DNA of 43,292 bases from an uncultured Flavobacteriaceae bacterium (GTDB lineage: Bacteria > Bacteroidota > Bacteroidia > Flavobacteriales > Flavobacteriaceae), in contig CALLVX010000081.1 of NCBI GenBank assembly GCA_938010765.1, forward strand, positions 1-43,292. The letters run 5' to 3'. A program made the position numbers and the translations under genes. Positions 33,574 through 41,114 of the stretch are shown in pieces. The notes under the pieces were generated by a model, which was not told where the DNA came from, made no database searches, and worked only from the letters and a program-made list of their open reading frames with translations. How positions within the stretch are numbered: the stretch's first letter is position 1; every line of letters starts with the position of its first letter.

Positions 33574-34862
33574 GTATACCTTCAATAGAACAAGCCCCCC
33601 TGTCCGAAATAAAGGCCTTTCAAGAAACGAAACTGGCCGCTTTGTTGGGGTACGTAAATGTACATTCGCCTTATTATCGAAGACTATTTAGGAAGCATAA
33701 AATTTCGGTAGGTACCATTACCTCACTCGAAGATTTACCACAAATCCCTACCACCAGTAAAGATCAATTACAACAATACAACGACGATTTCTTATGTGTC
33801 CCCAAGAACAAGATCATTGATTTTGTGACCACCTCTGGTACCCTTGGCGAACCTGTTACCATTGGCCTAACCGATAAAGACTTAGATCGGTTGGCCTATA
33901 ACGAGGCTATTTCTTTTGCATGCGCCGGCGTTGTAGAAGACGATATCTTGCAGCTCACTACGACCATGGATCGCCGTTTTATGGCCGGTTTGGCCTACTT
34001 TCTAGGAGTACGCAAATTAGGAGCTGGCATTGTCCGCGTGGGTGCGGGCATTCCAGAATTACAATGGGATACGATCTTAAAGTTCAACCCTACCTACCTT
34101 ATTGTGGTCCCTTCCTTTTTGTTGAAATTGATACAATATGCGCAGGCCAAGGGCATCTCGTTACAAGCTTCGGGCGTCAAAGGGGCCATCTGCATAGGGG
34201 AGCCCCTGCGCAACCAGGATTTTTCCTTAAATGTATTGGGACAAAAAATAAAGGCCGACTGGGACATTGAATTGTATTCAACCTATGCCTCCACCGAAAT
34301 GAGTACGGCCTTCACCGAATGTAGCGAGCAACAAGGGGGCCACCACCATCCCGAACTGATCATCGTGGAGGTATTGGGCGAAAACGAGCTGCCGGTTCCC
34401 GATGGTACCGAAGGGGAGTTGGTCATTACGACCCTAGGGGTAGAGGCCATGCCGTTGATCCGATTTAAAACGGGTGATATGGTGGTGGCACACACCGATC
34501 CTTGTAAATGTGGGAGAAACAGCCTGCGACTGGGCCCGGTACTGGGGCGTAAAAAGCAAATGATCAAATACAAGGGCACCACCTTGTACCCGCCGGCAAT
34601 GCATAACGCCCTGAACGATTTTAACGAAGTAGAAAGTTTTGTGATCGAAATCTATCAAAACGATATAGGAACCGATGAAATACGAATTAAAATCGCCGCC
34701 AAGGTAGCATCCGATACACTGCTTGACCAGATCAAAGATCATTTTAGATCCAAACTTAGGGTTACCCCAAACATCCTGTTTAGCCCGTTGGCGGAAATTG
34801 AAAAAATGCGGCTTTCGAAATTGGGAAGAAAACCGATCAGTGTAATCGACCTTCGAAAATAA
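33570..34862 (+). CDS. phenylacetate-CoA ligase (PaaK)-like adenylate-forming enzyme, TTG start
   Basis: A 430-residue adenylate-forming enzyme. The phosphate-binding loop reads T-T-S-G-T-L-G-E-P (about residues 87-95), with Y-A-S-T-E-M-S-T and I-R-F-K-T-G-D-M as later core motifs. The Cys-containing C-K-C-G-R segment and the R-K-K-Q-M-I-K-Y-K-G hinge are typical of the PaaK branch. It probably activates p-coumarate from the ammonia-lyase for loading onto CoA or a carrier protein. The start is TTG at 33570, forming TTGA with the previous stop; no nearby ATG or GTG gives a full-length N terminus. It is the only ligase in the cluster. The next start is 4 bases after its stop. Confidence 0.85.
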   Translation: MSIPSIEQAPLSEIKAFQETKLAALLGYVNVHSPYYRRLFRKHKISVGTITSLEDLPQIPTTSKDQLQQYNDDFLCVPKNKIIDFVTTSGTLGEPVTIGLTDKDLDRLAYNEAISFACAGVVEDDILQLTTTMDRRFMAGLAYFLGVRKLGAGIVRVGAGIPELQWDTILKFNPTYLIVVPSFLLKLIQYAQAKGISLQASGVKGAICIGEPLRNQDFSLNVLGQKIKADWDIELYSTYASTEMSTAFTECSEQQGGHHHPELIIVEVLGENELPVPDGTEGELVITTLGVEAMPLIRFKTGDMVVAHTDPCKCGRNSLRLGPVLGRKKQMIKYKGTTLYPPAMHNALNDFNEVESFVIEIYQNDIGTDEIRIKIAAKVASDTLLDQIKDHFRSKLRVTPNILFSPLAEIEKMRLSKLGRKPISVIDLRK

Positions 34863-34866
34863 AGGT

Positions 34867-35598
34867 ATGAAAATAGGTGTCGCACAAACCAGATCTTTTA
34901 AGGGGAACCTTGAAAAAGGAATTGCCCGCCATATAGAATTGGTAGAACGGGCGGCGGTTCTTGGCGCAGACGCCCTCTTTTTTCCCGAACTGTCACTTAC
35001 CGGCTATGAACCGGCCATGGCACAAGAATTGGCAACCAAGCTCGATGACTCCCGCTTTGATTGTTTTCAACTGTTGAGCGACCGCCACAAAATGACCCTT
35101 GGAACGGGCATGCCTCTTATTGCCGATAAAGGAGTTCAAATAAGTATGCTGGTTTTTCAGCCGGCACAGGCTAGACAATACTACTCAAAACAATATTTGC
35201 ATGCTGATGAACTTCCTTATTTTGTACAAGGAGATTCACAGCTGTTTATTGTTATCGAGGATCAATGGATCGCTCCCGCAATTTGTTACGAATCGCTGTT
35301 AGAAGCCCATATGTTGCAGTGTTCCAAAGTTAACACCACCATTTATTTGGCCAGTGTCGCCAAAAACGCAAAGGGTCTCGCCAAAACCCAAATACATTTC
35401 CCCAAGATAGCCAAACGGCATAATATTACGGTTTTAATGGCCAATGCGGTAGGGTTTTGTGATTGCTTTGATGCCATGGGCAACTCGGGTGTTTGGGATT
35501 GCGATGGACAACGCCTCTCCAATTTAAATGACCGCGATGAAGGTATACTACTGTTCGATACCACGACCAAGAAGTCTATCCGCGAATCTATGGCATAA
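34867..35598 (+). CDS. nitrilase/carbon-nitrogen hydrolase family protein
   Basis: A 243-residue member of the nitrilase superfamily with the Glu-Lys-Cys triad: Glu41 in F-P-E-L-S-L-T-G, Lys108 in Y-S-K-Q-Y-L-H, and Cys140 in A-I-C-Y-E-S. The protein is shorter than nitrilases and similar in size to omega-amidases and small amidohydrolases. It should hydrolyse an amide or similar C-N bond in the cytoplasm. It is four bases after the ligase gene, so it is probably the last gene of the operon; a shared terminator follows. A role in pigment formation is not obvious, and it may be a general amidase. Confidence 0.88.
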   Translation: MKIGVAQTRSFKGNLEKGIARHIELVERAAVLGADALFFPELSLTGYEPAMAQELATKLDDSRFDCFQLLSDRHKMTLGTGMPLIADKGVQISMLVFQPAQARQYYSKQYLHADELPYFVQGDSQLFIVIEDQWIAPAICYESLLEAHMLQCSKVNTTIYLASVAKNAKGLAKTQIHFPKIAKRHNITVLMANAVGFCDCFDAMGNSGVWDCDGQRLSNLNDRDEGILLFDTTTKKSIRESMA

Positions 35599-35638
35599 CA
35601 AAATGAGATTGGTTGCGGCTTCCATGTAAAACAGGCAG

Positions 35639-35657
35639 AAAAATAGCCCTACGGGCT
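35639..35657 (-). terminator. terminator shared by convergent transcripts
   Basis: On the minus strand AGCCC-GTA-GGGCT overlaps the stop codon of the 35649 gene and is followed by ATTTTT, a compact rho-independent terminator. On the plus strand the same hairpin is followed by a T/C-rich stretch, so it may also stop the pigment operon after the nitrilase gene. Confidence 0.65.
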
Positions 35658-38600
35658 GTTTCTTCTTTGCCTTTTAGTATCCTTTCTCTCCTTATCCGGA
35701 GATGCGGATCTAGACCTGGGTAACCCTTGTGTTCGACGGCCTTCGTTCATGGGCACCGCTAGGTTGGCGAACCTTCCCTGTTGGGGGCTTTGTAAACCAC
35801 GTAAGGCCGTAATAAGATCTGGCTTTGATGCATTACATTTGCCGATCGCTTCGCTCAAAACCTGCTGTTTCAATGCTTCTGGGCAGTAGTTCTCTACCAA
35901 CCGTTCCGCAATCTCTTTGTCTTCATCTTCCACGCAAGTAATCAGTACATCGATCAGTACTGTTTTCCTTTCATCCTCTTTACAAGTATTGAGCAACAGG
36001 GAAAACGCTTCTTTATTGTCTTGTACCGTTGATGATACAAGTGAATATGTCAATGCCATTTTCCTTTCATCATCGCTACAAGTACTCACCAATAGTGCGA
36101 GCCTCGAGGTATCCTCCGAATCTGCAAAGCAACCTAGGGCTTCGGCCAAAACTTCATGCCTTACTTCCGCGGGGCAGGATTCTAACATTGTTTTCACCGT
36201 TTTCGGTTGCGCCGGGTCACACCCATTCAAAATAGGGTAGAGAAAAACGTCCTTATTTTTGGCCAATGAAAGCGATGCCATCATATTTAGTTCATTTCGA
36301 CTATCACTTAACGCGCAATCGAAAATAGCATCAGAAAGTATTCCTTGACGCTGGTCTTCATCAAAGGCCTGCACCGCTGCCTCTAGCTTATCGACATCTT
36401 CTCGCAAGGCAACCCTCCTTATCACGTTCGGAAAAACGTACTCTTTCAGCTCCTTAGGACAGGACTCTGCTATAACACTGAACTTTTCTGGACTATTTTG
36501 TAACAGACAATCGTCCAATGCAAAAACGAACATATTGGTCTGGTTTTCATTTGGACAACAGTCAACTAGAACGTCTATAGACTCCTTCGGTTCGTCAAGC
36601 ACTGCACACTTGAACAATGCATTTGCAAATTCGTATACCTGGCTTTCCGATTTCGTAGCTTCTACAAACATTTCCATTGACTTTGAACTAGGTAATAGCG
36701 CGCATTTGTATAGGACGTTTGCGAACACCTCTTGTTTCTCTTTCGGTATAACAAGGTTTACTAGTACGGCCATTGTATCCTTATTGTTTAGAAAAGTTGC
36801 ATGAAACACGGCTTTTTCCAAAAGGGCCGTTTTAATATTCTCGGGGCATGCATCCACAAGCTCCTCGATTGCCTCTTTATGATGCCGTGATACGCTATTT
36901 TTAATGGCAAATTCGAACATCTCCTCGCTCAGGTGTTCAGGGCAAGAGACAGCAAGCAAGTCTATAGCATCCCTATTTTGCAGTATCGCACAGTCGTTCA
37001 TGGCAACGTTGAACATACGGTCCTTAAGTGCTTCGGGGCAAGTGTTCCCTATCAGGCTCATGGCCCTTTTGTCATGTTTCAATGCGCATTCTCCCATGGC
37101 AATTTCGAACGCCTGTTCTTGGAATTCATCAGAGCAATTATCTCTTAAACTGTCCCTTAAAAGTTCCACGGCCCTTTCATTACCCTGCAATGCAGAACTA
37201 AACATCCCCATGCCGTACATCTCTGGCTTTAGTGCCTCAGGGAAGGTGTTCCCTAAAAGGGCTACCGCTCTTTCGTCCTTTGCAAGCGCACAATTATACA
37301 AGACAATATTGAACATATTGTTTTTTAGCTCCGTTGGGCAGGTGTTCCCTAAAAGAGTTGCCGCTATTTCGTCCTCTGCACACGCACAATTGTACATGGC
37401 ATATTCGAACATCCTGGGTTTCAGCTCCTCCGGGCAGGTGTCCCTTAAAAGGGCCACGGCCTGTTCGTTATGTTCCTGCGCACAACCATGCATGGTAGTA
37501 TCGAACATATAGTTTTTTAGCTCTGTTGGGCAGATGTCCGCTAAAAGGCTTGCCGCCCCTTGGTTCGTCTGCTTCGCACAATTGAACATCGCATTTTGGA
37601 ACAAATCGGGTTTTAGTTCCGGTGGGCAAATATCCCTTATAAGGGCCATCGCCTCTTTGTTCTCATACAGCGCACTATTCAACATCGAATCTTCGAACAT
37701 TTCGCGTTTTAGTTCCTCCGGGCACGTTTCCACTATAAGGTCTACTGCCTCTTTCTTATTTTGTCTCGCACAGTCATACAGTAAATAAGTGAAGACCTGA
37801 CCCCTAAACGCATCGGGGCAAACCTCGTTCAAATTGGCCAACCCCATTTTCTCGTTGTTCAATGCACAATGGAGCATGGCACTACTGAACGTCGCTAATT
37901 TGAACTCCTCTGGACAGGCATTGGCCACCAGGACAAGGGATTGCTTGCTGAAATCTGTGGCAGCATCGTACATTAGGGCTCTGAAGACCAGGCCGTCCTC
38001 GGGTACGATACTTGCTCGCTTTTCAATAGATACCTCTAGGTCTACAAGCTCATTGAAACCTAGTCCCGGAAGTCCGACCAGTTCCCCAATGTATCCCGCA
38101 AAACGCATGCGCACCGCTTCCTTGATTGTTTCGAGGTTCTCGAAACTGGGTGGTATTTCGTCGTCTTTATAGATACTATCGAGAAAATCATCAGGTATCT
38201 CCTTGTTCTTAAAAAGCAGCAGCAAATCTGCATTGAGTTCGTTCAAAAGCGAGTTCTGGTCGGCGAGGGACTTATGCTCGAACCCTTCCATCTTTTGGTT
38301 TAGCTGCTGTTCCAACTCCATTGCCAGATGGTAAGGAAAGGCGAAGACCTCCCCGATCAATTGATTGCGGTGTTTCTCTGAAAGCGCATAAAGTCCGTTG
38401 AGCATCAAGCCATCCTTTTGCACAATGGCCTCCTTTGATACCCCGGCCATATAGTCGATCGCAGGGGGGAGGTGTACCTGTTCCCCTATGGCGACGCCAT
38501 TGATTATGACTGTTCCCTCGACCGCTTCATGATACAACAATTTCTTCACATACGCGTTCCAACGGGCCGCCAATGTCGCCATTGGGGTAGCACACAAGTG

Positions 38601-39218
38601 GTCTTTCGCCTCACGGGTTCGGCCCCCGTGGCCTCCTGGACACACGCCATAGGCCGTCCGGTCCGCAGTGAACATGGTACCCAGAGCTATCTGAAGTGCT
38701 TCTTTCTTCTCGGAAAGGGTTTCACCTTCGGCGATTTTGACAATCGAATCAAGCCGTTCCGACACATCGCGCATCAACTGTATATGTGAGCCGGTGGCCT
38801 CCCAATAGCGGTGGTTGTGTACCAGATCGCGGTAATAAAGACCCCTTGCATCAGTGGAATCGTGGGTAATCGCCTGTGGATTATCGGGTGTTTCCAACAC
38901 GCTCATTAGGTCGCGGTAAGCACCGGGCATTGCCTTTTCCTCTTCGGAGAAGATGGCGCTCTTCTCTAGGTACTCCCTAAAGGAATCTAGAGTGTTCTTG
39001 ATCGCCCCGATAATTGCATCCCGAAAAGGCTGTGTGGGAACGCCGCCTTCATAGGCCGGCTCGGGCCAAACGGAATCCCCTTCCCAGCGGGCTTGTACAT
39101 CCTTTAGCCATTGCGGCTTAGGACCAACAGCTGAAGGCCCTTCGCCCCTATATCCTTTGGCAACGACATCGATCAATCCTTGATGGAAAGTATCCCCTTT
39201 GTTAATTGCTTCTGGCAT
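35649..39218 (-). CDS. large protein of 32-residue Cys-Pro helical repeats (22 copies), unknown function
   Basis: A 1189-residue protein, not recognised. Residues 1 to about 395 form an N-terminal domain also found in the 39321 paralogue, with shared F-R-E-Y-L-E, D-L-M-S-V-L-E-T-P, L-Y-Y-R-D-L-V and P-G-G-H segments. A hinge (E-V-S-x-x-K-R-A) leads to 22 repeats from residue 435 to about 1143. Each starts C-P-x-E-L-K, continues M-F-x-x-A-M and N-C-A around positions 9-18, and ends A-V-x-L-L, giving two helices per unit. A basic tail of 46 residues ends in R-Q-R-R-N-S-P. No signal peptide or membrane segment is seen. It is on the opposite strand to the pigment genes and convergent with them. 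An alpha-solenoid scaffold is likely. Confidence 0.8.
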   Translation of the reverse strand: MPEAINKGDTFHQGLIDVVAKGYRGEGPSAVGPKPQWLKDVQARWEGDSVWPEPAYEGGVPTQPFRDAIIGAIKNTLDSFREYLEKSAIFSEEEKAMPGAYRDLMSVLETPDNPQAITHDSTDARGLYYRDLVHNHRYWEATGSHIQLMRDVSERLDSIVKIAEGETLSEKKEALQIALGTMFTADRTAYGVCPGGHGGRTREAKDHLCATPMATLAARWNAYVKKLLYHEAVEGTVIINGVAIGEQVHLPPAIDYMAGVSKEAIVQKDGLMLNGLYALSEKHRNQLIGEVFAFPYHLAMELEQQLNQKMEGFEHKSLADQNSLLNELNADLLLLFKNKEIPDDFLDSIYKDDEIPPSFENLETIKEAVRMRFAGYIGELVGLPGLGFNELVDLEVSIEKRASIVPEDGLVFRALMYDAATDFSKQSLVLVANACPEEFKLATFSSAMLHCALNNEKMGLANLNEVCPDAFRGQVFTYLLYDCARQNKKEAVDLIVETCPEELKREMFEDSMLNSALYENKEAMALIRDICPPELKPDLFQNAMFNCAKQTNQGAASLLADICPTELKNYMFDTTMHGCAQEHNEQAVALLRDTCPEELKPRMFEYAMYNCACAEDEIAATLLGNTCPTELKNNMFNIVLYNCALAKDERAVALLGNTFPEALKPEMYGMGMFSSALQGNERAVELLRDSLRDNCSDEFQEQAFEIAMGECALKHDKRAMSLIGNTCPEALKDRMFNVAMNDCAILQNRDAIDLLAVSCPEHLSEEMFEFAIKNSVSRHHKEAIEELVDACPENIKTALLEKAVFHATFLNNKDTMAVLVNLVIPKEKQEVFANVLYKCALLPSSKSMEMFVEATKSESQVYEFANALFKCAVLDEPKESIDVLVDCCPNENQTNMFVFALDDCLLQNSPEKFSVIAESCPKELKEYVFPNVIRRVALREDVDKLEAAVQAFDEDQRQGILSDAIFDCALSDSRNELNMMASLSLAKNKDVFLYPILNGCDPAQPKTVKTMLESCPAEVRHEVLAEALGCFADSEDTSRLALLVSTCSDDERKMALTYSLVSSTVQDNKEAFSLLLNTCKEDERKTVLIDVLITCVEDEDKEIAERLVENYCPEALKQQVLSEAIGKCNASKPDLITALRGLQSPQQGRFANLAVPMNEGRRTQGLPRSRSASPDKERKDTKRQRRNSP
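35790..37916 (-). repeat. tandem array of 22 coding repeats, about 96 bases each
   Basis: The protein repeat of 32 residues appears at DNA level as a 96-base periodicity. Units between about 37.2 and 37.5 kb are nearly alike in sequence (for example recurring CAGGTGTTCCCTAAAAG), while units at the 3' end of the gene are diverged. One unit has a four-residue insertion (36 residues), and a few have 31 or 33. This pattern suggests recent local duplication in the middle of the array. Confidence 0.8.
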
Positions 39219-39320
39219 GGTCTCGATATTCCTTTATACTATGTATCTAAAAACCACAAAAACCCCCAAACAACCGCCAAAAAGACGTGGTCTCTAATAA
39301 AATTGCCCACAGCTCCTCTT

Positions 39321-40979
39321 TCAGGAAGGGCCCATCCTTGGCCGCTTTTTCGGTGATTGTTGCTGTTCTACTTTTACCGATGGTGATCCACTATCACCGG
39401 ACGGCTGATCATTGCTATTCATCGGACGCGTCATTCTCTCAAGGTGCTGACGCTCGGATTTCAATCGAGTCTCCACCATTTCACGGGCATCGACCTGTTC
39501 GGTTTTATTTCCCGAGCGCAGCTTGTCGAGTACATTGCTCAATATGGTTTTTTTTACTTCTTCGGGGCACGCCTCCAAGACACTGTCAAAGCTATTTTCT
39601 TTCTTGGCCAAAGAAAAGCGTGACAAGGCGTTAACCAACATATTGGTACGATATTCTTCAGGGCAGGATTTGACCACTTCCTGTATCGCATCGACATCGG
39701 GATGCTCAGCGGTGATATACATTAGTGCGTTAAATAAAGTGCCTTCTTTGGGAATAAGCGCGGCCCGTTTCCCTGTCGATACCTCGAGGTCCAGAAGCTC
39801 TTCAAATCCCAGATCAGGCAGGCCTACAGCCGAACCGATCCCTTGGGCAATACAGTCCCTAGCAGCTTTTTTGACGGCTTCGGCATCTTTATGGTGTTCC
39901 GTTCCCCCATGGTCCAGGGCTTCCAAGAAGTTTGCATGGTCTTGCTCCCTTATAAATGGCTTTACCAAATAGGTGTTCAGTGCTAGTATCTTAACATTTT
40001 TTTCAGTAGTTTCTAGCTCGTCGAAGCCCTGCATTAGGTCATCGAGTTCTTCGTCCAGCCTTTTAGCCAGGTATTGGGGAAACCCAAAGACCTCCTTGAC
40101 CAAAAAACACTGGTGTTTCTCGGTAAGCCCTTGTAGTCCCTGTTGCATCATGGAGTCTTTTTGGAAGATTGCTTCCGTGGATACCCCGGCAATGTGATCA
40201 ATTGCCTGAGGCACATGCACTTGGTCCCCGATAGCAACGGCATTGATTATAGCTGCATCCCCAAACGGTTCTCGATGCAACAATTCCCGCACATAAGTGT
40301 TCCAATAGGCCGTTAACGTCTCCTTAGGCGTCATGGCCAGGTTGTCTTTGGCCATTTGGATACGGTTCTGATGCCCGCCAGGGGCCACCTCGTAGGCAGA
40401 GCGGTCTGTGGTGAACATCGTCTCCAATGCTGCCTGTACCGCTTCTCTTCTCTCTGAAATAGATTCGTCTCCGGCAATTTGGGATATCAATTGCAATTGC
40501 TCCGATACATCGCGCATCAACTGAACGTGCGCGCCCGAAGTCTCCCAGTAGCGTACATTGTTCACCAGATCACGGTAGTATAAGCCCGATATATCATTCG
40601 TATCACGCTCGATGGCCTGAGGGTCGCCAGGCGTTTCAAGTACCGACATCAGGTCCTGGTACGCCCCCTGCCCCTTTGATTTTTCGTCATCGGTGAAGAT
40701 AGCACTCCCCTCTAGATATTCCCGAAAAGAACTAAGGGTTTCCTTGATCGCCTCGTTGATCGTATTCTTGTAGGCCTCATCGGCACTTCTTTCATTGTAG
40801 GTTGGCCGCAAGGTCGATTCCAGTTTTTCCCATTTGCCTAAGGAATCTTGTAAACGTCGTAGTTTCGTTCCAGGGGCCTCCAAATTAATGGAAGACAATG
40901 GGCCGTTCTGATATTTCTCGGCAATGGCAGCTACCAATCCTTGTTGAAAGGCATCTCCCTTTATTGTTTCTCTTGTCAT
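39321..40979 (-). CDS. paralogue of the Cys-Pro repeat protein with only two repeats
   Basis: A 552-residue protein closely related to the 35649 product over its N-terminal domain: G-D-x-F-x-Q-G-L at the start, S-F-R-E-Y-L-E, L-Y-Y-R-D-L-V, P-G-G-H and I-D-H-I-A-G-V-S. The E-V-S-T-G-K-R-A hinge near residue 400 is also shared. Only two Cys-Pro repeats follow (residues 439-502), then a charged tail ending P-K-K-R-P-R-M-G-P-S. No signal peptide or membrane helix is seen. The ATG at 40979 aligns with the start of the paralogue. It lies between the two long members, in the same direction, with gaps of 102 and 135 bases, so the three could be one transcript or separate units. The short repeat region may represent the ancestral or contracted form. 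Function unknown. Confidence 0.8.
   Translation of the reverse strand: MTRETIKGDAFQQGLVAAIAEKYQNGPLSSINLEAPGTKLRRLQDSLGKWEKLESTLRPTYNERSADEAYKNTINEAIKETLSSFREYLEGSAIFTDDEKSKGQGAYQDLMSVLETPGDPQAIERDTNDISGLYYRDLVNNVRYWETSGAHVQLMRDVSEQLQLISQIAGDESISERREAVQAALETMFTTDRSAYEVAPGGHQNRIQMAKDNLAMTPKETLTAYWNTYVRELLHREPFGDAAIINAVAIGDQVHVPQAIDHIAGVSTEAIFQKDSMMQQGLQGLTEKHQCFLVKEVFGFPQYLAKRLDEELDDLMQGFDELETTEKNVKILALNTYLVKPFIREQDHANFLEALDHGGTEHHKDAEAVKKAARDCIAQGIGSAVGLPDLGFEELLDLEVSTGKRAALIPKEGTLFNALMYITAEHPDVDAIQEVVKSCPEEYRTNMLVNALSRFSLAKKENSFDSVLEACPEEVKKTILSNVLDKLRSGNKTEQVDAREMVETRLKSERQHLERMTRPMNSNDQPSGDSGSPSVKVEQQQSPKKRPRMGPS
39474..39665 (-). repeat. two coding repeats of the Cys-Pro family
   Basis: Two adjacent 96-base units encode C-P-E-E-Y-R and C-P-E-E-V-K starts. 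The second unit is degenerate in its second helix. They match the consensus of the neighbouring long arrays. Confidence 0.7.
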
Positions 40980-41014
40980 ATCTTATTCTAATAGGTTCCT
41001 TTTCCCTATGTAAT

Positions 41015-41034
41015 AAAAAAGGGTATTTACCCCC
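41015..41034 (-). terminator. possible terminator or attenuator between repeat-protein genes
   Basis: On the minus strand a short hairpin (GGGT and ACCC with a 4-base loop, extended by G-U pairs) runs into six T residues. It lies 80 bases after the 41115 stop and 36 bases before the ATG at 40979, so it could end the upstream transcript or act within the leader of the next gene. Confidence 0.35.
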
Positions 41035-41055
41035 AAAAGAAACAGCATCAATTTT

Positions 41056-41083
41056 GGATAGTTTCGACTATCCCAGACTATCC
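41056..41083. repeat. three copies of heptamer GGATAGT/ACTATCC
   Basis: GGATAGT (41056-41062) and ACTATCC (41067-41073) form a perfect inverted repeat around TTCG. A further ACTATCC (41077-41083) follows three bases later as a direct copy. It lies in the 135-base gap upstream of the two-repeat paralogue. The spacing suits a protein-binding site cluster, or a stable small hairpin. Confidence 0.4.
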
Positions 41084-41114
41084 CTGGTTTCTGGTGACAA
41101 AGGAGGGCAGGTTT

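Noticed and set aside
36904..38172. Several long plus-strand open frames opposite the repeat-protein gene (36904-37512, 37534-37788, 37834-38172)
   Set aside because: They arise because the 96-base coding repeat keeps the antisense frame open; their products are Ser-rich repeats of antisense codons with no domain, and the minus-strand frame is continuous over 3.5 kb.
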